From Acinetobacter sp. WCHA55 (GTDB taxonomy: Bacteria > Pseudomonadota > Gammaproteobacteria > Pseudomonadales > Moraxellaceae): a DNA stretch of 64,000 nucleotides. A program made the position numbers and the translations under genes. A model generated the notes under the pieces. The model was not told the origin of the DNA, did no database searches, and saw only the letters and a program-made list of their open reading frames with translations. Each line of letters starts with the position of its first letter. Position 1 is the stretch's first letter. The DNA is taken from positions 2,790,001 through 2,854,000 of the forward strand of contig NZ_CP032286.1 of assembly GCF_002165305.2 (NCBI RefSeq), given 5' to 3'. Shown piece by piece: positions 49,625 through 59,532 of this stretch.

Positions 49625-51013
49625 TTAATCGTTTATCTCATTATCTTTTTCAAACAATGCTATCGACTCAACGTGACCCGTGTGGGTAAACATGTCCATC
49701 ACACCGGCTTTGATTAATCGATAACCCTGCTGTACCAACAGCCCCGCATCCCTTGCGAGTGTCGCTGGATTACACGACACGTAAACGATTCTTTTTGCAC
49801 CAAAGTTAGGCATATAATGCATTATTTCCTCTGCGCCTGCACGTGGAGGATCTATCAATAATGCATCAAATCCTTGATTTGCCCAAGAATGATGCGAGAA
49901 ATCTTTTGTTAAATCTTGTGAAAAGAACTTCAGCTGGCCAAGATCATTACGTTCCGCATTTTCTGCACCACGTTGAACCATGTCTTCACTGCCTTCAACA
50001 CCAACCACTTGTCCTGTTGCGCCCACGCATCGAGCCAAAGGCAAAGAGAAATTTCCTAGACCACAGAACAAATCGAGAACACGTTCTCCTTGTTTTAAAT
50101 CTAGCAAGTCACATGCCAATTTCACCATTTGCGGGTTAATGGTTGAGTTTACCTGCGTAAAGTCGTGTGGGTTAAATCCAAATGCCACATCAAAATCATT
50201 TAAACGATAATGTAAACGCATCTCTGCATTTTCATCATCCATACGCTTTAGACTGTCTGGGCCTGCATCTTGTAAATACAATTGCCACCCTCTGTCTAAC
50301 GCAAATTGTTTTAATCGGTTGACATCCTCTGTGTTTAATTTTTCAGTATGTCGTACCGTAAGGGCAATATCACAATCCCCCATGGCCAATTCTATATGAC
50401 CAATGGCCGCTTTGGCTGTTAGACTTTGGAGTAACTGCTTTAAGCGTGTGATCGAACCAAACTCTTGATCTAAGACCAAACAGCGATCAATTGAAGTTAG
50501 TTTATTGGTTTGACGCTCTCGAAAACCCACGACCAATTGGTCTTTATGAGGCAAATAACGCACCCCAATGCGTGCTTTACGGCGGTAATCTTCACGTAAA
50601 GAGCGTAAAGGCGGCAACCATTCTTCAGGTTGAATCCCCGCAAAATGCTGCAAATGTGATTTAAGCACATCTTGCTTTAAACGAATTTGTTCATCGGGAT
50701 GAATGTGCTGCATATTACAGCCACCACAGCTTTTAAAATGCGGGCACTTTGGCTCAACACGAAAAGTAGAGGCTTCACTGAGGAGTTGAATAGCATCGGC
50801 TTCCTCTAAACGCTTTACTGCATGGGTAATCTGCGCTTTGACCGTTTCACCCGGCAACGCATAGCTAATAAAGACTTTTTTACCCTGCTTGTCCGCAGGA
50901 TGATCTGGATGCGAACCATAGTGCGCTATGCCGCGTCCTTCATGCGAAAGTGACTCAACCTGAAAGATATAACTGGGCTGTTGAGTGGGACGAGGTTTGG
51001 CTCTATGTTTCAT
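49625..51013 (-). CDS. rlmD: 23S rRNA (uracil-1939-C5) methyltransferase
   Basis: The 462-residue protein has an N-terminal TRAM domain, the iron-sulfur cysteine cluster ([14 protein letters not shown]), SAM motif [15 protein letters not shown] and the catalytic-Cys motif [12 protein letters not shown]. It methylates U1939 of 23S rRNA. Upstream neighbour ends 6 bp away; relA follows, as in many gammaproteobacteria. Confidence 0.95.
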   Translation of the reverse strand: MKHRAKPRPTQQPSYIFQVESLSHEGRGIAHYGSHPDHPADKQGKKVFISYALPGETVKAQITHAVKRLEEADAIQLLSEASTFRVEPKCPHFKSCGGCNMQHIHPDEQIRLKQDVLKSHLQHFAGIQPEEWLPPLRSLREDYRRKARIGVRYLPHKDQLVVGFRERQTNKLTSIDRCLVLDQEFGSITRLKQLLQSLTAKAAIGHIELAMGDCDIALTVRHTEKLNTEDVNRLKQFALDRGWQLYLQDAGPDSLKRMDDENAEMRLHYRLNDFDVAFGFNPHDFTQVNSTINPQMVKLACDLLDLKQGERVLDLFCGLGNFSLPLARCVGATGQVVGVEGSEDMVQRGAENAERNDLGQLKFFSQDLTKDFSHHSWANQGFDALLIDPPRAGAEEIMHYMPNFGAKRIVYVSCNPATLARDAGLLVQQGYRLIKAGVMDMFTHTGHVESIALFEKDNEIND

Positions 51014-51019
51014 GTGTAC

Positions 51020-51841
51020 CTAAAGATGGGAAGGGGAAAAATCAGCAACAGTAAAGGCTGTCTGCTGTGAGGTCTCACGCCACACCGACAAAAAGTCTTG
51101 ATGCTGCGGTTGAGCCTGTAAAAACTGGATAGTTTGATTGATAAAATGACGGTGGTCTTGAGCTAACAATTGCCCTTTGAGCAAAAGCCAACGCAAATAT
51201 ACCAGCCATGTATTAAGTACATCACCTTCACAATAACTGGTGAGTTTGAGCCACTCCTGTGCCCGAACATATTCAGGTACATGATACGCCCCATCGCCTC
51301 TTTTACCGGGATACCCCAATAAATGGGCTACATCATCTAGTTTTTGGAAATGACGTCCATTAAACATTGCCATCACATCCATCAGGTCGATGTGACGCTG
51401 ATGATAACGGTTCTGATAGTTATTATAGCGCTTTTGTGTGTCAATTTCGCCCTGATCGAACAACGCAGGTGCAGTTAAACCATGATACATAGCGCGAAGC
51501 ATGATTACAGGTAAGTCAAACTGAGCGCCATTCCAGCTCACTAAAGTTGGTAAGCGCTTATCAAATATAGATAAAAACTTACTGAGGATTTCTGCTTCAG
51601 AGTATTGTTCACGACTAAAAGAAAACAGTTTCATCTGGCCTTGGTCATCTAGCCACAAGCCAGAAATACACACAATTTCATGCAAAGCCAAACGCTGAAA
51701 ATCCATGCCTGACTCTTGACGACGCAATTTAGTCAGGGCCGCCTCCAAATCTGCTTCAGGCAAATCTAAACCATATAAATGCGCCCCCGATCTCAAATCA
51801 GTCATGGTTTCAATATCAAAGGTGAGAACAGGTAAGCGCAT
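51020..51841 (-). CDS. 3'-5' exonuclease, PolB-exonuclease-like DEDD fold
   Basis: The 273-residue protein has ExoI LTFDIET (Asp-x-Glu), ExoII SWNGAQFDLPVI, HIDLMDVM and the ExoIII-like YCEGDVLNTW motif. This is the DEDD exonuclease pattern of predicted 3'-5' exonucleases related to the PolB proofreading domain. A single-strand DNA or RNA 3' end is the likely substrate. It lies between cysM (20 bp) and rlmD (6 bp), so likely cotranscribed. Confidence 0.85.
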   Translation of the reverse strand: MRLPVLTFDIETMTDLRSGAHLYGLDLPEADLEAALTKLRRQESGMDFQRLALHEIVCISGLWLDDQGQMKLFSFSREQYSEAEILSKFLSIFDKRLPTLVSWNGAQFDLPVIMLRAMYHGLTAPALFDQGEIDTQKRYNNYQNRYHQRHIDLMDVMAMFNGRHFQKLDDVAHLLGYPGKRGDGAYHVPEYVRAQEWLKLTSYCEGDVLNTWLVYLRWLLLKGQLLAQDHRHFINQTIQFLQAQPQHQDFLSVWRETSQQTAFTVADFSPSHL

Positions 51842-51861
51842 AGCAGGACTCTCTTTTTGTT

Positions 51862-52791
51862 TTATTCAGGATCAACCACAGAGAAAAGTCCCGTCGATAA
51901 ATAACGGTCACCACGGTCACAAATAATGCACGCAATGATAGCACCAGGGTTTTCTTCAGCAATTTTAATGGATGCCCACACCGCACCACCTGAAGAAGTT
52001 CCTGCACTAATCCCTTCTTTTTGCGCCAATTTACGCATGGTTTTTTCCGCTTCAATTTGTGGAATATCAATAATCTGATCAATCCGGCTGCGGTCAAAAA
52101 TCGTTGGTAAATATTCTTCAGGCCAACGACGAATCCCCGCAATACTTGAACCATCTGATGGCTGTAAGCCAATAATTTGAACGTCGGGGTTCATCTCTTT
52201 GAGATATTTAGAGACCCCCATAATGGTGCCTGTAGTGCCCATTGAGCTCACAAAGTGAGTGATTTTGCCACCCGTTTGCTGCCAAAGTTCAGGCCCTGTC
52301 GTTAAATAATGCGCTTCAACATTATCAGGATTACCAAACTGGTTGAGTACATGCCCTTTGCCTTCTTCTTGCATTTGCAAAGCCAAATCACGTGCACCTT
52401 CCATGCCCTGTTCTTTGGTCACTTCAATCAGTTCCGCGCCATAAGCACGCATTGCATCTTTACGCTCTTGGCTCATGTTGTTGGGCATAATCAGTTTCAT
52501 CTGATAGCCACGCATCGCGGCAACCATCGCCAATGCAATGCCGGTATTTCCACTGGTCGCTTCAATCAAGGTATCGCCTGGCTGGATTTGCCCTCGCTTT
52601 TCCGCTTGCATAATCATGTTATACGCGGGACGGTCTTTGACAGAACCTGCGGGGTTGTTGCCTTCTAACTTTGCCAATACTGTTGCTTGAGTGTGACTAG
52701 CCAGACGCTGTAAACGCACCAGTGGAGTTTTTCCAACATAGTGATCTAACAAAAATTCGTCTGCTTGAAAATCAGTGGATGTAGTACTCAT
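51862..52791 (-). CDS. cysM: cysteine synthase B
   Basis: The 309-residue fold-type II PLP enzyme has the Schiff-base Lys in AGSVKDRPAYNMI and the cofactor phosphate loops TSGNTGIALA and GTTGTIMG. CysM uses O-acetylserine with sulfide or thiosulfate. The VKDRPAYNMI form rather than CysK's VKCRIG points to CysM. Start at 52791 (MSTTSTDFQAD) is preferred; the frame stays open to 52851 without a family-like N terminus. Confidence 0.94.
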   Translation of the reverse strand: MSTTSTDFQADEFLLDHYVGKTPLVRLQRLASHTQATVLAKLEGNNPAGSVKDRPAYNMIMQAEKRGQIQPGDTLIEATSGNTGIALAMVAAMRGYQMKLIMPNNMSQERKDAMRAYGAELIEVTKEQGMEGARDLALQMQEEGKGHVLNQFGNPDNVEAHYLTTGPELWQQTGGKITHFVSSMGTTGTIMGVSKYLKEMNPDVQIIGLQPSDGSSIAGIRRWPEEYLPTIFDRSRIDQIIDIPQIEAEKTMRKLAQKEGISAGTSSGGAVWASIKIAEENPGAIIACIICDRGDRYLSTGLFSVVDPE

Positions 52792-52944
52792 TCTTTGCAC
52801 CTTGATCGAGGTGCGCCTATTGTATGGAAAAATGCCTGTCCCTGCACTCATTTAGCGTGCTTTTTCGTGAAAGTGATTAAAGCACCATCGATTTTTTATA
52901 AAGCATGCTACACTTCAAAGCATAGGGAATAAATCACTTGCACC

Positions 52945-55758
52945 ATGTCAAATATCAATAAAAAGTTATTTAATCGTCTGCACTTAAACCATGCTTATGG
53001 ACAGCTCATTGCACTTATTTTCGTGCCGATTATGATCTTGGCTTGTGTAGGTGCATTACTGGTCATTACCGAAACATCGAATGCCGCCAAAGCCCAGCAG
53101 CGACAAATGGCGATTGCGATTTTAACGCGCTACCAGTTGGATGCAGAAGCAGCGATCAATTTAGTGAATGCTTCCCCTTGGCAATATGAAAATGCACGTT
53201 ATTTGATGCAAAAAATGTTAGATGAAAAACATCTGATTCGTGCTGCAATTATTGATGACAAAGGCAACAACAAACTTAGCATTGGCTACCAAGACCAAGC
53301 GCCGTGGCCCGCGCTGAAAAAAAATACTGATTTTTTTGGCCCAATGAATTTTAAAGGCAATACAGTATATGGTTTGCCCATCAACCAATTTACAGGTACG
53401 CCTGCGCAGTTGGTGGTTGAATTAGATAACCAGCCCTTACAAATTGCCCGTTATCGCGTGTTGATTGTGTTGATTGCGACAGGTCTGTTGACACTCTTAT
53501 TGCTTTTACTCTGTTTAAATTTCTACTCGCGTCGTTGGATTGCGCCGATGTATGAAATTCGCATGCAACTGCAACGTTTAAATGCCGACACCCTCGATCA
53601 ACATATGCTGATTAACAGTACCGGTGAATTACGTTTGCTACAGCGTGATATTGCCAATGTGGTGAAACGCCTGCATTTTAGTTTTTTAGAATTGAAAGAA
53701 CATACTGAGCAGACGGAAGACGATTTGCGTCGAACCCTTGACACTTTAGAAGTACAAAACATCACCTATCGTCAAGCGCGTGACCAAGCCATTTCAGCAA
53801 GTCAGTCCAAGTCTGTATTCTTGGCCAATATCAGCCATGAACTGCGCACGCCACTGAACAGTATTGATGGTTTTATTCACCTATTACTGCGTCAAGACAA
53901 CCTCAACAATGATCAAAATCTGTATTTACAAACCATCCGCAAATCATCTGCACACTTACTGGCACTGATTAATGATGTTTTAGATTTTTCAAAAATTGAT
54001 GCTGGTAAGCTCGAACTCGATACTGCCACTTTTGATTTAGAAGAGGCAATTTTTGATGTTATGGATATGCTGTCTCCTCTCGCCGCACAAAAGCATATTG
54101 ATATGGCCTTTTATTATGCCGACAATGTACCCAAGCATGTGGTTGGAGATGCCCTCCGCTTTAAACAAATTTTAACCAATCTGATTTCCAATGCCATTAA
54201 GTTTACTCCTGATGGCGAGATCATCGTCCGTGCAAGAATGGAGCAAGATGATATTGGACAGTGCCTATTGCACTTTAGTGTACAGGACAGCGGCATCGGA
54301 CTCAGTGGAACCGACCGTAAAAAATTGTTTGAGTCTTTTTCGCAAGGCGATGCTTCAGTCACGCGTCAATTTGGCGGTACAGGTCTGGGCTTAGCGATTT
54401 CCAAACAACTGGTGCATTTGATGCAGGGGCAAATTGGATTTGAGGACAACCAAGAACGTGCACCCACCGAAAAAGGTTCCACCTTCTGGTTTACAGCCAT
54501 GTTTATGGTCAATGAAGAAGATGAATACGTCGAGCATCCTCAGTTTAGCGATATGCAAGTGGTTTCGTATTTGGCGCATCCAGCAACGGCCAATATTCTG
54601 CGTCATTATCTTGAAGACTATACTGTGCAACACATCGAATCGAGTTCAATTCTAGACTTGTTCAGTCATCTCAACAGACTGCCTCAAGATGTGGAAAACA
54701 CATGGTTGATTGTTGACCATAGTGGTGATACCGAAGCTTTATTAAAAGAAATTCGTCAGCGTTATAGCGGTAACCTTGCGGTTTATGGTTACCAGATGTC
54801 ACTTGATTTGACCACACTGAATGAGTATCGCGCACGACCATTATACCAACCGCTCAGTCGGAGTGCTTTGATTCAATTACTCAGCAACCAACCGCTATTT
54901 GAAGAAGACGAAATGGAGTCCTTCAATGGCCAAGGCTTACATATTTTAGCGGTAGATGACCATCTCCCTAACCTGATTGTCCTTGAAGCCCTACTAGGCG
55001 AGTTGAATGTCAAGACAACAAAAGCTTTAAGCGGTCAACAAGCTTTAGAGATTCTACAAGAGCGCGCTGAACACGACAGTAAAACTTTTGATTTGGTGTT
55101 TATGGATATTCAAATGCCTGTCATGTCGGGTGTCGACACCACACGTGCCATTCGGGCGCTAGAGTCAACCATCGAAAACCATAAGCGTTTGCCCATTATT
55201 GCCCTGACCGCACATGCATTGGCTGATGAAAAACAAAAACTATTGCAAGTCGGTATGGATGACTATGTTACCAAACCAATTCAAATTGATCAGATTATTC
55301 AAATCCTGACCCATTGGACCACTGATCGTTTCAACAAAGGCTCACCTATTGAAAAAGCAATCGTGATTGAAGCACTCGACCCTAAGGTTCTCGACTGGCA
55401 GCAAAGCTTACAGTTAGCCGCCAATAAAGAAGACTTAGCAGTCGACTTGCTACGTATGTTAATGGATAGTTTTGATACTGAGCTGCATGAAATGAAACAG
55501 TTGATTGAAATGGAAGATTTCCCACAGTTGGAGCATGTGCTACACCGTATGTATGGCGCAACACGCTATGTCGGTGTACCCAACTTACAAGAAGCAACAG
55601 GAACTTTTGAACAGTTTGTTTCAACCTTACGTAAAGAACGTCGTAAAGCTGATGAACAGTTTATTCAAGAAACCATAAAACGTTTCAATGAGCTCAAAGT
55701 CGTGATTGAACAAGTACAACATGCGGCACAGCAAATTTTAATCAAACATAGCCCATAA
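52945..55758 (+). CDS. gacS: hybrid sensor histidine kinase GacS/BarA
   Basis: The 937-residue protein has two membrane segments (about 20-42 and 172-194) around a periplasmic domain. HAMP, HisKA with His298 (ANISHELRTPLNS) and HATPase (DSGIGL, GGTGLGLAI) domains follow. A receiver with Asp721 (FMDIQMPVMSG) and a C-terminal Hpt with His867 (LHRMYGATRYVG) complete it. All phosphorelay residues are intact. GacS signals to GacA, which in relatives controls csr/rsm RNAs, motility and virulence. gacA is not in the window. Confidence 0.95.
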   Translation: MSNINKKLFNRLHLNHAYGQLIALIFVPIMILACVGALLVITETSNAAKAQQRQMAIAILTRYQLDAEAAINLVNASPWQYENARYLMQKMLDEKHLIRAAIIDDKGNNKLSIGYQDQAPWPALKKNTDFFGPMNFKGNTVYGLPINQFTGTPAQLVVELDNQPLQIARYRVLIVLIATGLLTLLLLLLCLNFYSRRWIAPMYEIRMQLQRLNADTLDQHMLINSTGELRLLQRDIANVVKRLHFSFLELKEHTEQTEDDLRRTLDTLEVQNITYRQARDQAISASQSKSVFLANISHELRTPLNSIDGFIHLLLRQDNLNNDQNLYLQTIRKSSAHLLALINDVLDFSKIDAGKLELDTATFDLEEAIFDVMDMLSPLAAQKHIDMAFYYADNVPKHVVGDALRFKQILTNLISNAIKFTPDGEIIVRARMEQDDIGQCLLHFSVQDSGIGLSGTDRKKLFESFSQGDASVTRQFGGTGLGLAISKQLVHLMQGQIGFEDNQERAPTEKGSTFWFTAMFMVNEEDEYVEHPQFSDMQVVSYLAHPATANILRHYLEDYTVQHIESSSILDLFSHLNRLPQDVENTWLIVDHSGDTEALLKEIRQRYSGNLAVYGYQMSLDLTTLNEYRARPLYQPLSRSALIQLLSNQPLFEEDEMESFNGQGLHILAVDDHLPNLIVLEALLGELNVKTTKALSGQQALEILQERAEHDSKTFDLVFMDIQMPVMSGVDTTRAIRALESTIENHKRLPIIALTAHALADEKQKLLQVGMDDYVTKPIQIDQIIQILTHWTTDRFNKGSPIEKAIVIEALDPKVLDWQQSLQLAANKEDLAVDLLRMLMDSFDTELHEMKQLIEMEDFPQLEHVLHRMYGATRYVGVPNLQEATGTFEQFVSTLRKERRKADEQFIQETIKRFNELKVVIEQVQHAAQQILIKHSP

Positions 55759-55773
55759 AACATGCAAAAGAGC

Positions 55774-55820
55774 ATGACACCAAAGACAAGTTTCGACGTG
55801 ACTCTTGGTGTCATTTATCC
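55774..55820 (+). terminator. hairpin after gacS, possible terminator
   Basis: ATGACACCAA (55774-55783) and TTGGTGTCAT (55805-55814) form a perfect 10-bp stem around a 21-nt loop, followed by TTTATCC. The U-run is weak, so it may be a 3' stabiliser instead. Confidence 0.5.
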
Positions 55821-55871
55821 GCACAAGAGCTATGCTATGCTCCGTGCGAGCAAAAAATAAGAGTTCCCATC

Positions 55872-56660
55872 ATGGCTTTACTTCGCATTGAAAAGAAAAA
55901 TGGCATTGCCACTGTTTCACTTAACCGTCCAGACAAACGCAATGCGATGAGTTTCGACCTGTTGCGTGAATTGGTTAAAACTGCTGAAAAAATTAAAAAA
56001 GACCGCAGCATTCGCTGTGTCATCCTTACTGGTGAAGCGCAAGTCTTTAGTGCAGGCATTGATCTTGCCGATTTGAACAACCCGAAGAATCGCGCCTATG
56101 CTGCATGGGAACTGATCAAACCCGGACAAAGTCTATTTCAAAAAGCCTTCCTGATTTGGCAAGAACTGCCTGTTCCCGTGATTGCCGCGATTGAAGGATT
56201 TTGCTTTGGTGCTGGTATGCAATTGGCTTTAGCGGCGGATATTCGTGTGGCACACCCTACAACCAAAATGTCGATTATGGAAAGCCGCTGGGGACTCGTT
56301 CCAGATATGGGGCTGACGCGTTCTTTGAAAGGTTTAATCGGTCTCGATCTTGCTAAAGAACTCACGCTTACAGCACGTATTTTCGATGCAACTTATGCCA
56401 AAGAAATTGGCTTAGTCACCCATCTTGATGACTCACCGCTTGCTCAAGCCCAAGCCATTGCAGAAGAAATGTTACAACGCTCACCAGATGCGCTCATGGC
56501 CTCAAAATATGTGCTGGATGCCATGCAGCATGAGCCTAAAAAATCCTTACGTTTGGAAAAAATTTGGCAGCTCAAATTACTATTAGGGAAAAATAGCCAA
56601 ATCGCCCGTAAGAAAGATAAACAACCCGAAGTGCAGTATCTACCACGCCAATACAAATAA
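55872..56660 (+). CDS. enoyl-CoA hydratase/isomerase family protein
   Basis: The 262-residue crotonase-fold protein has the oxyanion motifs VFSAGIDLADLNN and IAAIEGFCFGAGMQLALAADIRVA and the WGLVPDMGL segment. It carries the acyl-CoA fold but shows an Asp where a hydratase Glu is expected in the second catalytic segment. It may thus be an isomerase. 35 bp before the next gene on the same strand. Confidence 0.88.
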   Translation: MALLRIEKKNGIATVSLNRPDKRNAMSFDLLRELVKTAEKIKKDRSIRCVILTGEAQVFSAGIDLADLNNPKNRAYAAWELIKPGQSLFQKAFLIWQELPVPVIAAIEGFCFGAGMQLALAADIRVAHPTTKMSIMESRWGLVPDMGLTRSLKGLIGLDLAKELTLTARIFDATYAKEIGLVTHLDDSPLAQAQAIAEEMLQRSPDALMASKYVLDAMQHEPKKSLRLEKIWQLKLLLGKNSQIARKKDKQPEVQYLPRQYK

Positions 56661-56694
56661 CAGTATTTAACCACTGACAATCAAAGAGGGTTCC

Positions 56695-57570
56695 ATGAAT
56701 TTCGATCGACACACTAAAATTGCATTTCTCGGCATGGGACTCATGGGAAGCCGTATGGCCACCCGCTTACTTCAAGCAGGTTTCGAGGTTGCTGTATGGA
56801 ACCGTACCAGTAGTGCCTGCGATGCACTCCTTGATTTGGGGGCGACAGCCTTAGCACTCCAAAATATTGCCGAATATCCAGTAGTTCTGACCTGTTTAGC
56901 TGACGACAAAGCTGCACTCAGCGTTTATGATCAAATCGAACCATTTTTGACGGCGAAGCAAGTGATCATCGACTTTTCCAGTCTTTCGGTGGAGCAAACC
57001 CTGAGTCTTGCAACACGTGCCGAACAAAAACAGGTGCAATGGATCGACTCACCTGTTTCGGGAGGGACTGTCGGTGCAGAACAAGGGACACTGGTCATCT
57101 TTGCTGGTGGCGATGCACAGATGATTCAAGACTTGTCTTTGATTTATAATATCTTGTCGCAACGTGTCACCTGTATGGGCAGCACTGGAACAGGACAAGC
57201 CACAAAAATTTGTAATCAACTGATTGTGGCTGCCAATAGCACCTTGATTGCTGAAGCGGTAGCTTTAGCTGCTAAAGCTGGCGTAGATACTCGCTTACTC
57301 GCACCTGCGCTTGCAGGCGGTTTTGCCGATTCGAAACCCTTCCAAATTTTAAGTCCACGTATGGCGATGCACCTGTTTGAGCCCGTACAGTGGAAAGTTC
57401 AAACCCTATCCAAAGACTTGAACAATGCCGTGCAGCTTGCCGCACAACAGCAACTCGATATTCCTGTTGCAGTGCGAGCACTTCAGCAATTGCAAGCACA
57501 CCAACAACAAGGCTATGCTGAAGCTGATCTTGCCTCAGTCATATTACAAGTAGAACAAAAAGCCAAATAA
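56695..57570 (+). CDS. beta-hydroxyacid dehydrogenase (GlxR/3-hydroxyisobutyrate type)
   Basis: The 291-residue protein has the Rossmann motif FLGMGLMGSRMATRLLQAGF, substrate motif DSPVSGGTVGAEQGTL and the catalytic Lys in GTGQATKICNQLI. This fold reduces tartronate semialdehyde (GlxR/GarR) or oxidises 3-hydroxyisobutyrate (MmsB). Its neighbour, a hydroxypyruvate isomerase-like gene 15 bp downstream, favours tartronate semialdehyde. Confidence 0.88.
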   Translation: MNFDRHTKIAFLGMGLMGSRMATRLLQAGFEVAVWNRTSSACDALLDLGATALALQNIAEYPVVLTCLADDKAALSVYDQIEPFLTAKQVIIDFSSLSVEQTLSLATRAEQKQVQWIDSPVSGGTVGAEQGTLVIFAGGDAQMIQDLSLIYNILSQRVTCMGSTGTGQATKICNQLIVAANSTLIAEAVALAAKAGVDTRLLAPALAGGFADSKPFQILSPRMAMHLFEPVQWKVQTLSKDLNNAVQLAAQQQLDIPVAVRALQQLQAHQQQGYAEADLASVILQVEQKAK

Positions 57571-57585
57571 AATCAGGAGAAAATC

Positions 57586-58380
57586 ATGACCAAACTTGCT
57601 GTAAATTTATCCATGATTTTTACCGAAGTGCCGTTGATTGAGCGTTTTACTTTAGCTCAAGCCGCTGGCTTTAAACATGTGGAAATCCAATTTCCTTACG
57701 AGCTCAGCATTGAACAAATTCAAACCCAACTTACACTACATGACTTAAGCCTTTGCCTCATTAACGTTCCCGCGGGTGACCTAATGACTGGTGGAGATGG
57801 TCTTGCAGGTGTCCCTGGTAAAGAGCTAGAGTTTCATCACGCACTCCAGTTGGCAGTGCAATATGCCAACGCACTCAAAGTGCCAAGTGTGAATATCCTT
57901 GCTGGTAAACAACCCCTAGATGCCGACCTCCTACCTTGTCTAAATACCTTATCCAAAAACCTGAAACTGGCCTGCCATATGTTTAGTGAACATAACATTC
58001 GCCCTGTTTTTGAAATGATCAACGGTACAGATATGCCACGCTTTTTAGTACAAAATATTGCCCAAGCACAGGAAATGTTAGAAGCCGTACAACACCCTGC
58101 ACTTAAAATGCAATATGACTGCTATCACATGGCCATGATGGGTGAAGATGTGCTGCAAGGGCTACAAGAGAATATTCAAGATATTGGTCACATCCAATTT
58201 GCAGACTGTCCAGGACGGCATGAACCAGATACTGCACAAATTATGTATGCAAATATTTTTGAATGGCTACAACACAGCTGTTATGACGGTTATATTGCGG
58301 CTGAATATCGACCAAAAACTGTTTCAACTCAATCCTTTGCATGGAAGGCAAAATACTTTACTGCACACCCTCAAAGTTGA
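57586..58380 (+). CDS. hyi: hydroxypyruvate isomerase-like TIM-barrel protein
   Basis: The 264-residue protein is a xylose-isomerase-like TIM barrel with the Hyi-type N terminus (LAVNLSMIFTEVPLIERFTLAQAAGFK). Metal-ligand candidates are Glu in FEMINGTDMP, Asp/His in QYDCYHMAMMGED and Glu in YIAAEYRP. Hyi converts hydroxypyruvate to tartronate semialdehyde. With the preceding reductase it would give glycerate. Glyoxylate carboligase, usually the third gene, is absent. Confidence 0.85.
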   Translation: MTKLAVNLSMIFTEVPLIERFTLAQAAGFKHVEIQFPYELSIEQIQTQLTLHDLSLCLINVPAGDLMTGGDGLAGVPGKELEFHHALQLAVQYANALKVPSVNILAGKQPLDADLLPCLNTLSKNLKLACHMFSEHNIRPVFEMINGTDMPRFLVQNIAQAQEMLEAVQHPALKMQYDCYHMAMMGEDVLQGLQENIQDIGHIQFADCPGRHEPDTAQIMYANIFEWLQHSCYDGYIAAEYRPKTVSTQSFAWKAKYFTAHPQS

Positions 58381-58455
58381 ACTGTTACGGATTTGAAATT
58401 TTCGCCTAAAAACGCTATATTACAAGATGAGTTATTGTCCGGAAAAATTCCCTTT

Positions 58456-58860
58456 ATGAATTTAGAACCATCGCCCAGCGCTTCTAATTCTCACGATTTC
58501 GCAATGAATACCCAAGCTGCCGACGTACAAGCTTGCTTAAAAGTTGTACATGAAGCCCTTGAAGATGTAAAAGCAAAAGATATTTTAGCGATTGATGTCA
58601 GCCTAATCAGCAACGTCGCTGATGCAATTGTGATTGCAAGCGGAACATCAACGCGTCACATTAAAGCACTTGCTGATAACGTAGCTGAAGAAGCACGTAA
58701 AGCAGGCTTCCGCCCTCTCGGTGTCGAAGGCGAACGTGATGCAGAATGGATCTTGATTGATCTGGGCTTTGTTGTTGTGCACGTGATGTTGCCAACAGCA
58801 CGTCGTTTCTACGACCTAGAAAGCCTTTGGCGTGCAGCCCCAGAAGAGACTGTAGCCTAA
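58456..58860 (+). CDS. rsfS: ribosomal silencing factor RsfS
   Basis: The 134-residue protein ends in the RsfS domain (KAKDILAIDVSLISNVADAIVIASGTSTRHIKALADNV and GVEGERDAEWILIDLGFVVVHVMLP). It binds uL14 and blocks 30S-50S joining in starvation. Start at ATG 58456 is chosen; another ATG lies at 58504. An upstream TTG at 58393 is unlikely. It is 76 bp after hyi and likely has its own promoter. Confidence 0.93.
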   Translation: MNLEPSPSASNSHDFAMNTQAADVQACLKVVHEALEDVKAKDILAIDVSLISNVADAIVIASGTSTRHIKALADNVAEEARKAGFRPLGVEGERDAEWILIDLGFVVVHVMLPTARRFYDLESLWRAAPEETVA

Positions 58861-58863
58861 TAT

Positions 58864-58893
58864 AAAAAAAGCGACCTGTAGGTCGCTTTTTTT
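58864..58893. terminator. bidirectional terminator after rsfS
   Basis: GCGACC (58871-58876), TGTA loop and GGTCGC (58881-58886), with A7 before and T7 after. It lies between two convergent transcripts. Confidence 0.9.
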
Positions 58894-58907
58894 ATATCTA
58901 ATTTTAT

Positions 58908-59516
58908 TTAAATTAAGCGATGCATGTCGACCATTGGGTAGCGCTCTTTCACTTGGCGCTTCACATGGGCATAAAGCTGATCTGCTTTTGCTGGACCATA
59001 AAACTCACAATAATTTTCATAACAGACCGTCAAGACCTGTGCATATTGAGTTATGGGCAAAGCTTCGAGTACAACTCGATCATTCAAAGCCTGATGTTTA
59101 TCAATCACAATTGATAAAGGCTCTAGCTGCATTTTCACTTCACTTTCAAACTCCTGCACATCAACGACTTTGACTGCTTGATAGACATTTTGCATAAAAA
59201 AGGTCAACGCATCGAGCAATGCTGCTCCCCCTTGTTCACTTTTCGATACTTTTGTAGATGGGTTCAACAACACTTGTTTTTCAACATGTGCCATCTCTGC
59301 CAAGACATTTTTGAGCATGTCTTTTCGGAAATAACGTAATTCCTCAGTGGTACAGATTTCACTCAAAAAACGGTTCAGGACAAAGGACGGTTGATCACCA
59401 TATTTCACTTCCCAGTGATTCAATACTTGCTCTAAAAGTGTTCCTTGTAAGTATTGACTCAGTCCACGTTCGATCGCTTGGCGTTTTTGTAAAATAGTTA
59501 ATGTTTCGGTCGACAT
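58908..59516 (-). CDS. uncharacterised helical protein downstream of amtB
   Basis: I do not recognise this 202-residue, soluble, apparently all-alpha protein. It has no signal peptide or membrane segment and is rich in charged heptad-like helices (RKDMLKNVLAEMAHVEKQVLL). It ends KERYPMVDMHRLI. It lies 16 bp after amtB on the same strand and is probably cotranscribed, so a link to ammonium is possible only by context. Confidence 0.7.
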   Translation of the reverse strand: MSTETLTILQKRQAIERGLSQYLQGTLLEQVLNHWEVKYGDQPSFVLNRFLSEICTTEELRYFRKDMLKNVLAEMAHVEKQVLLNPSTKVSKSEQGGAALLDALTFFMQNVYQAVKVVDVQEFESEVKMQLEPLSIVIDKHQALNDRVVLEALPITQYAQVLTVCYENYCEFYGPAKADQLYAHVKRQVKERYPMVDMHRLI

Positions 59517-59532
59517 AAGCTATCCTCTTTCA

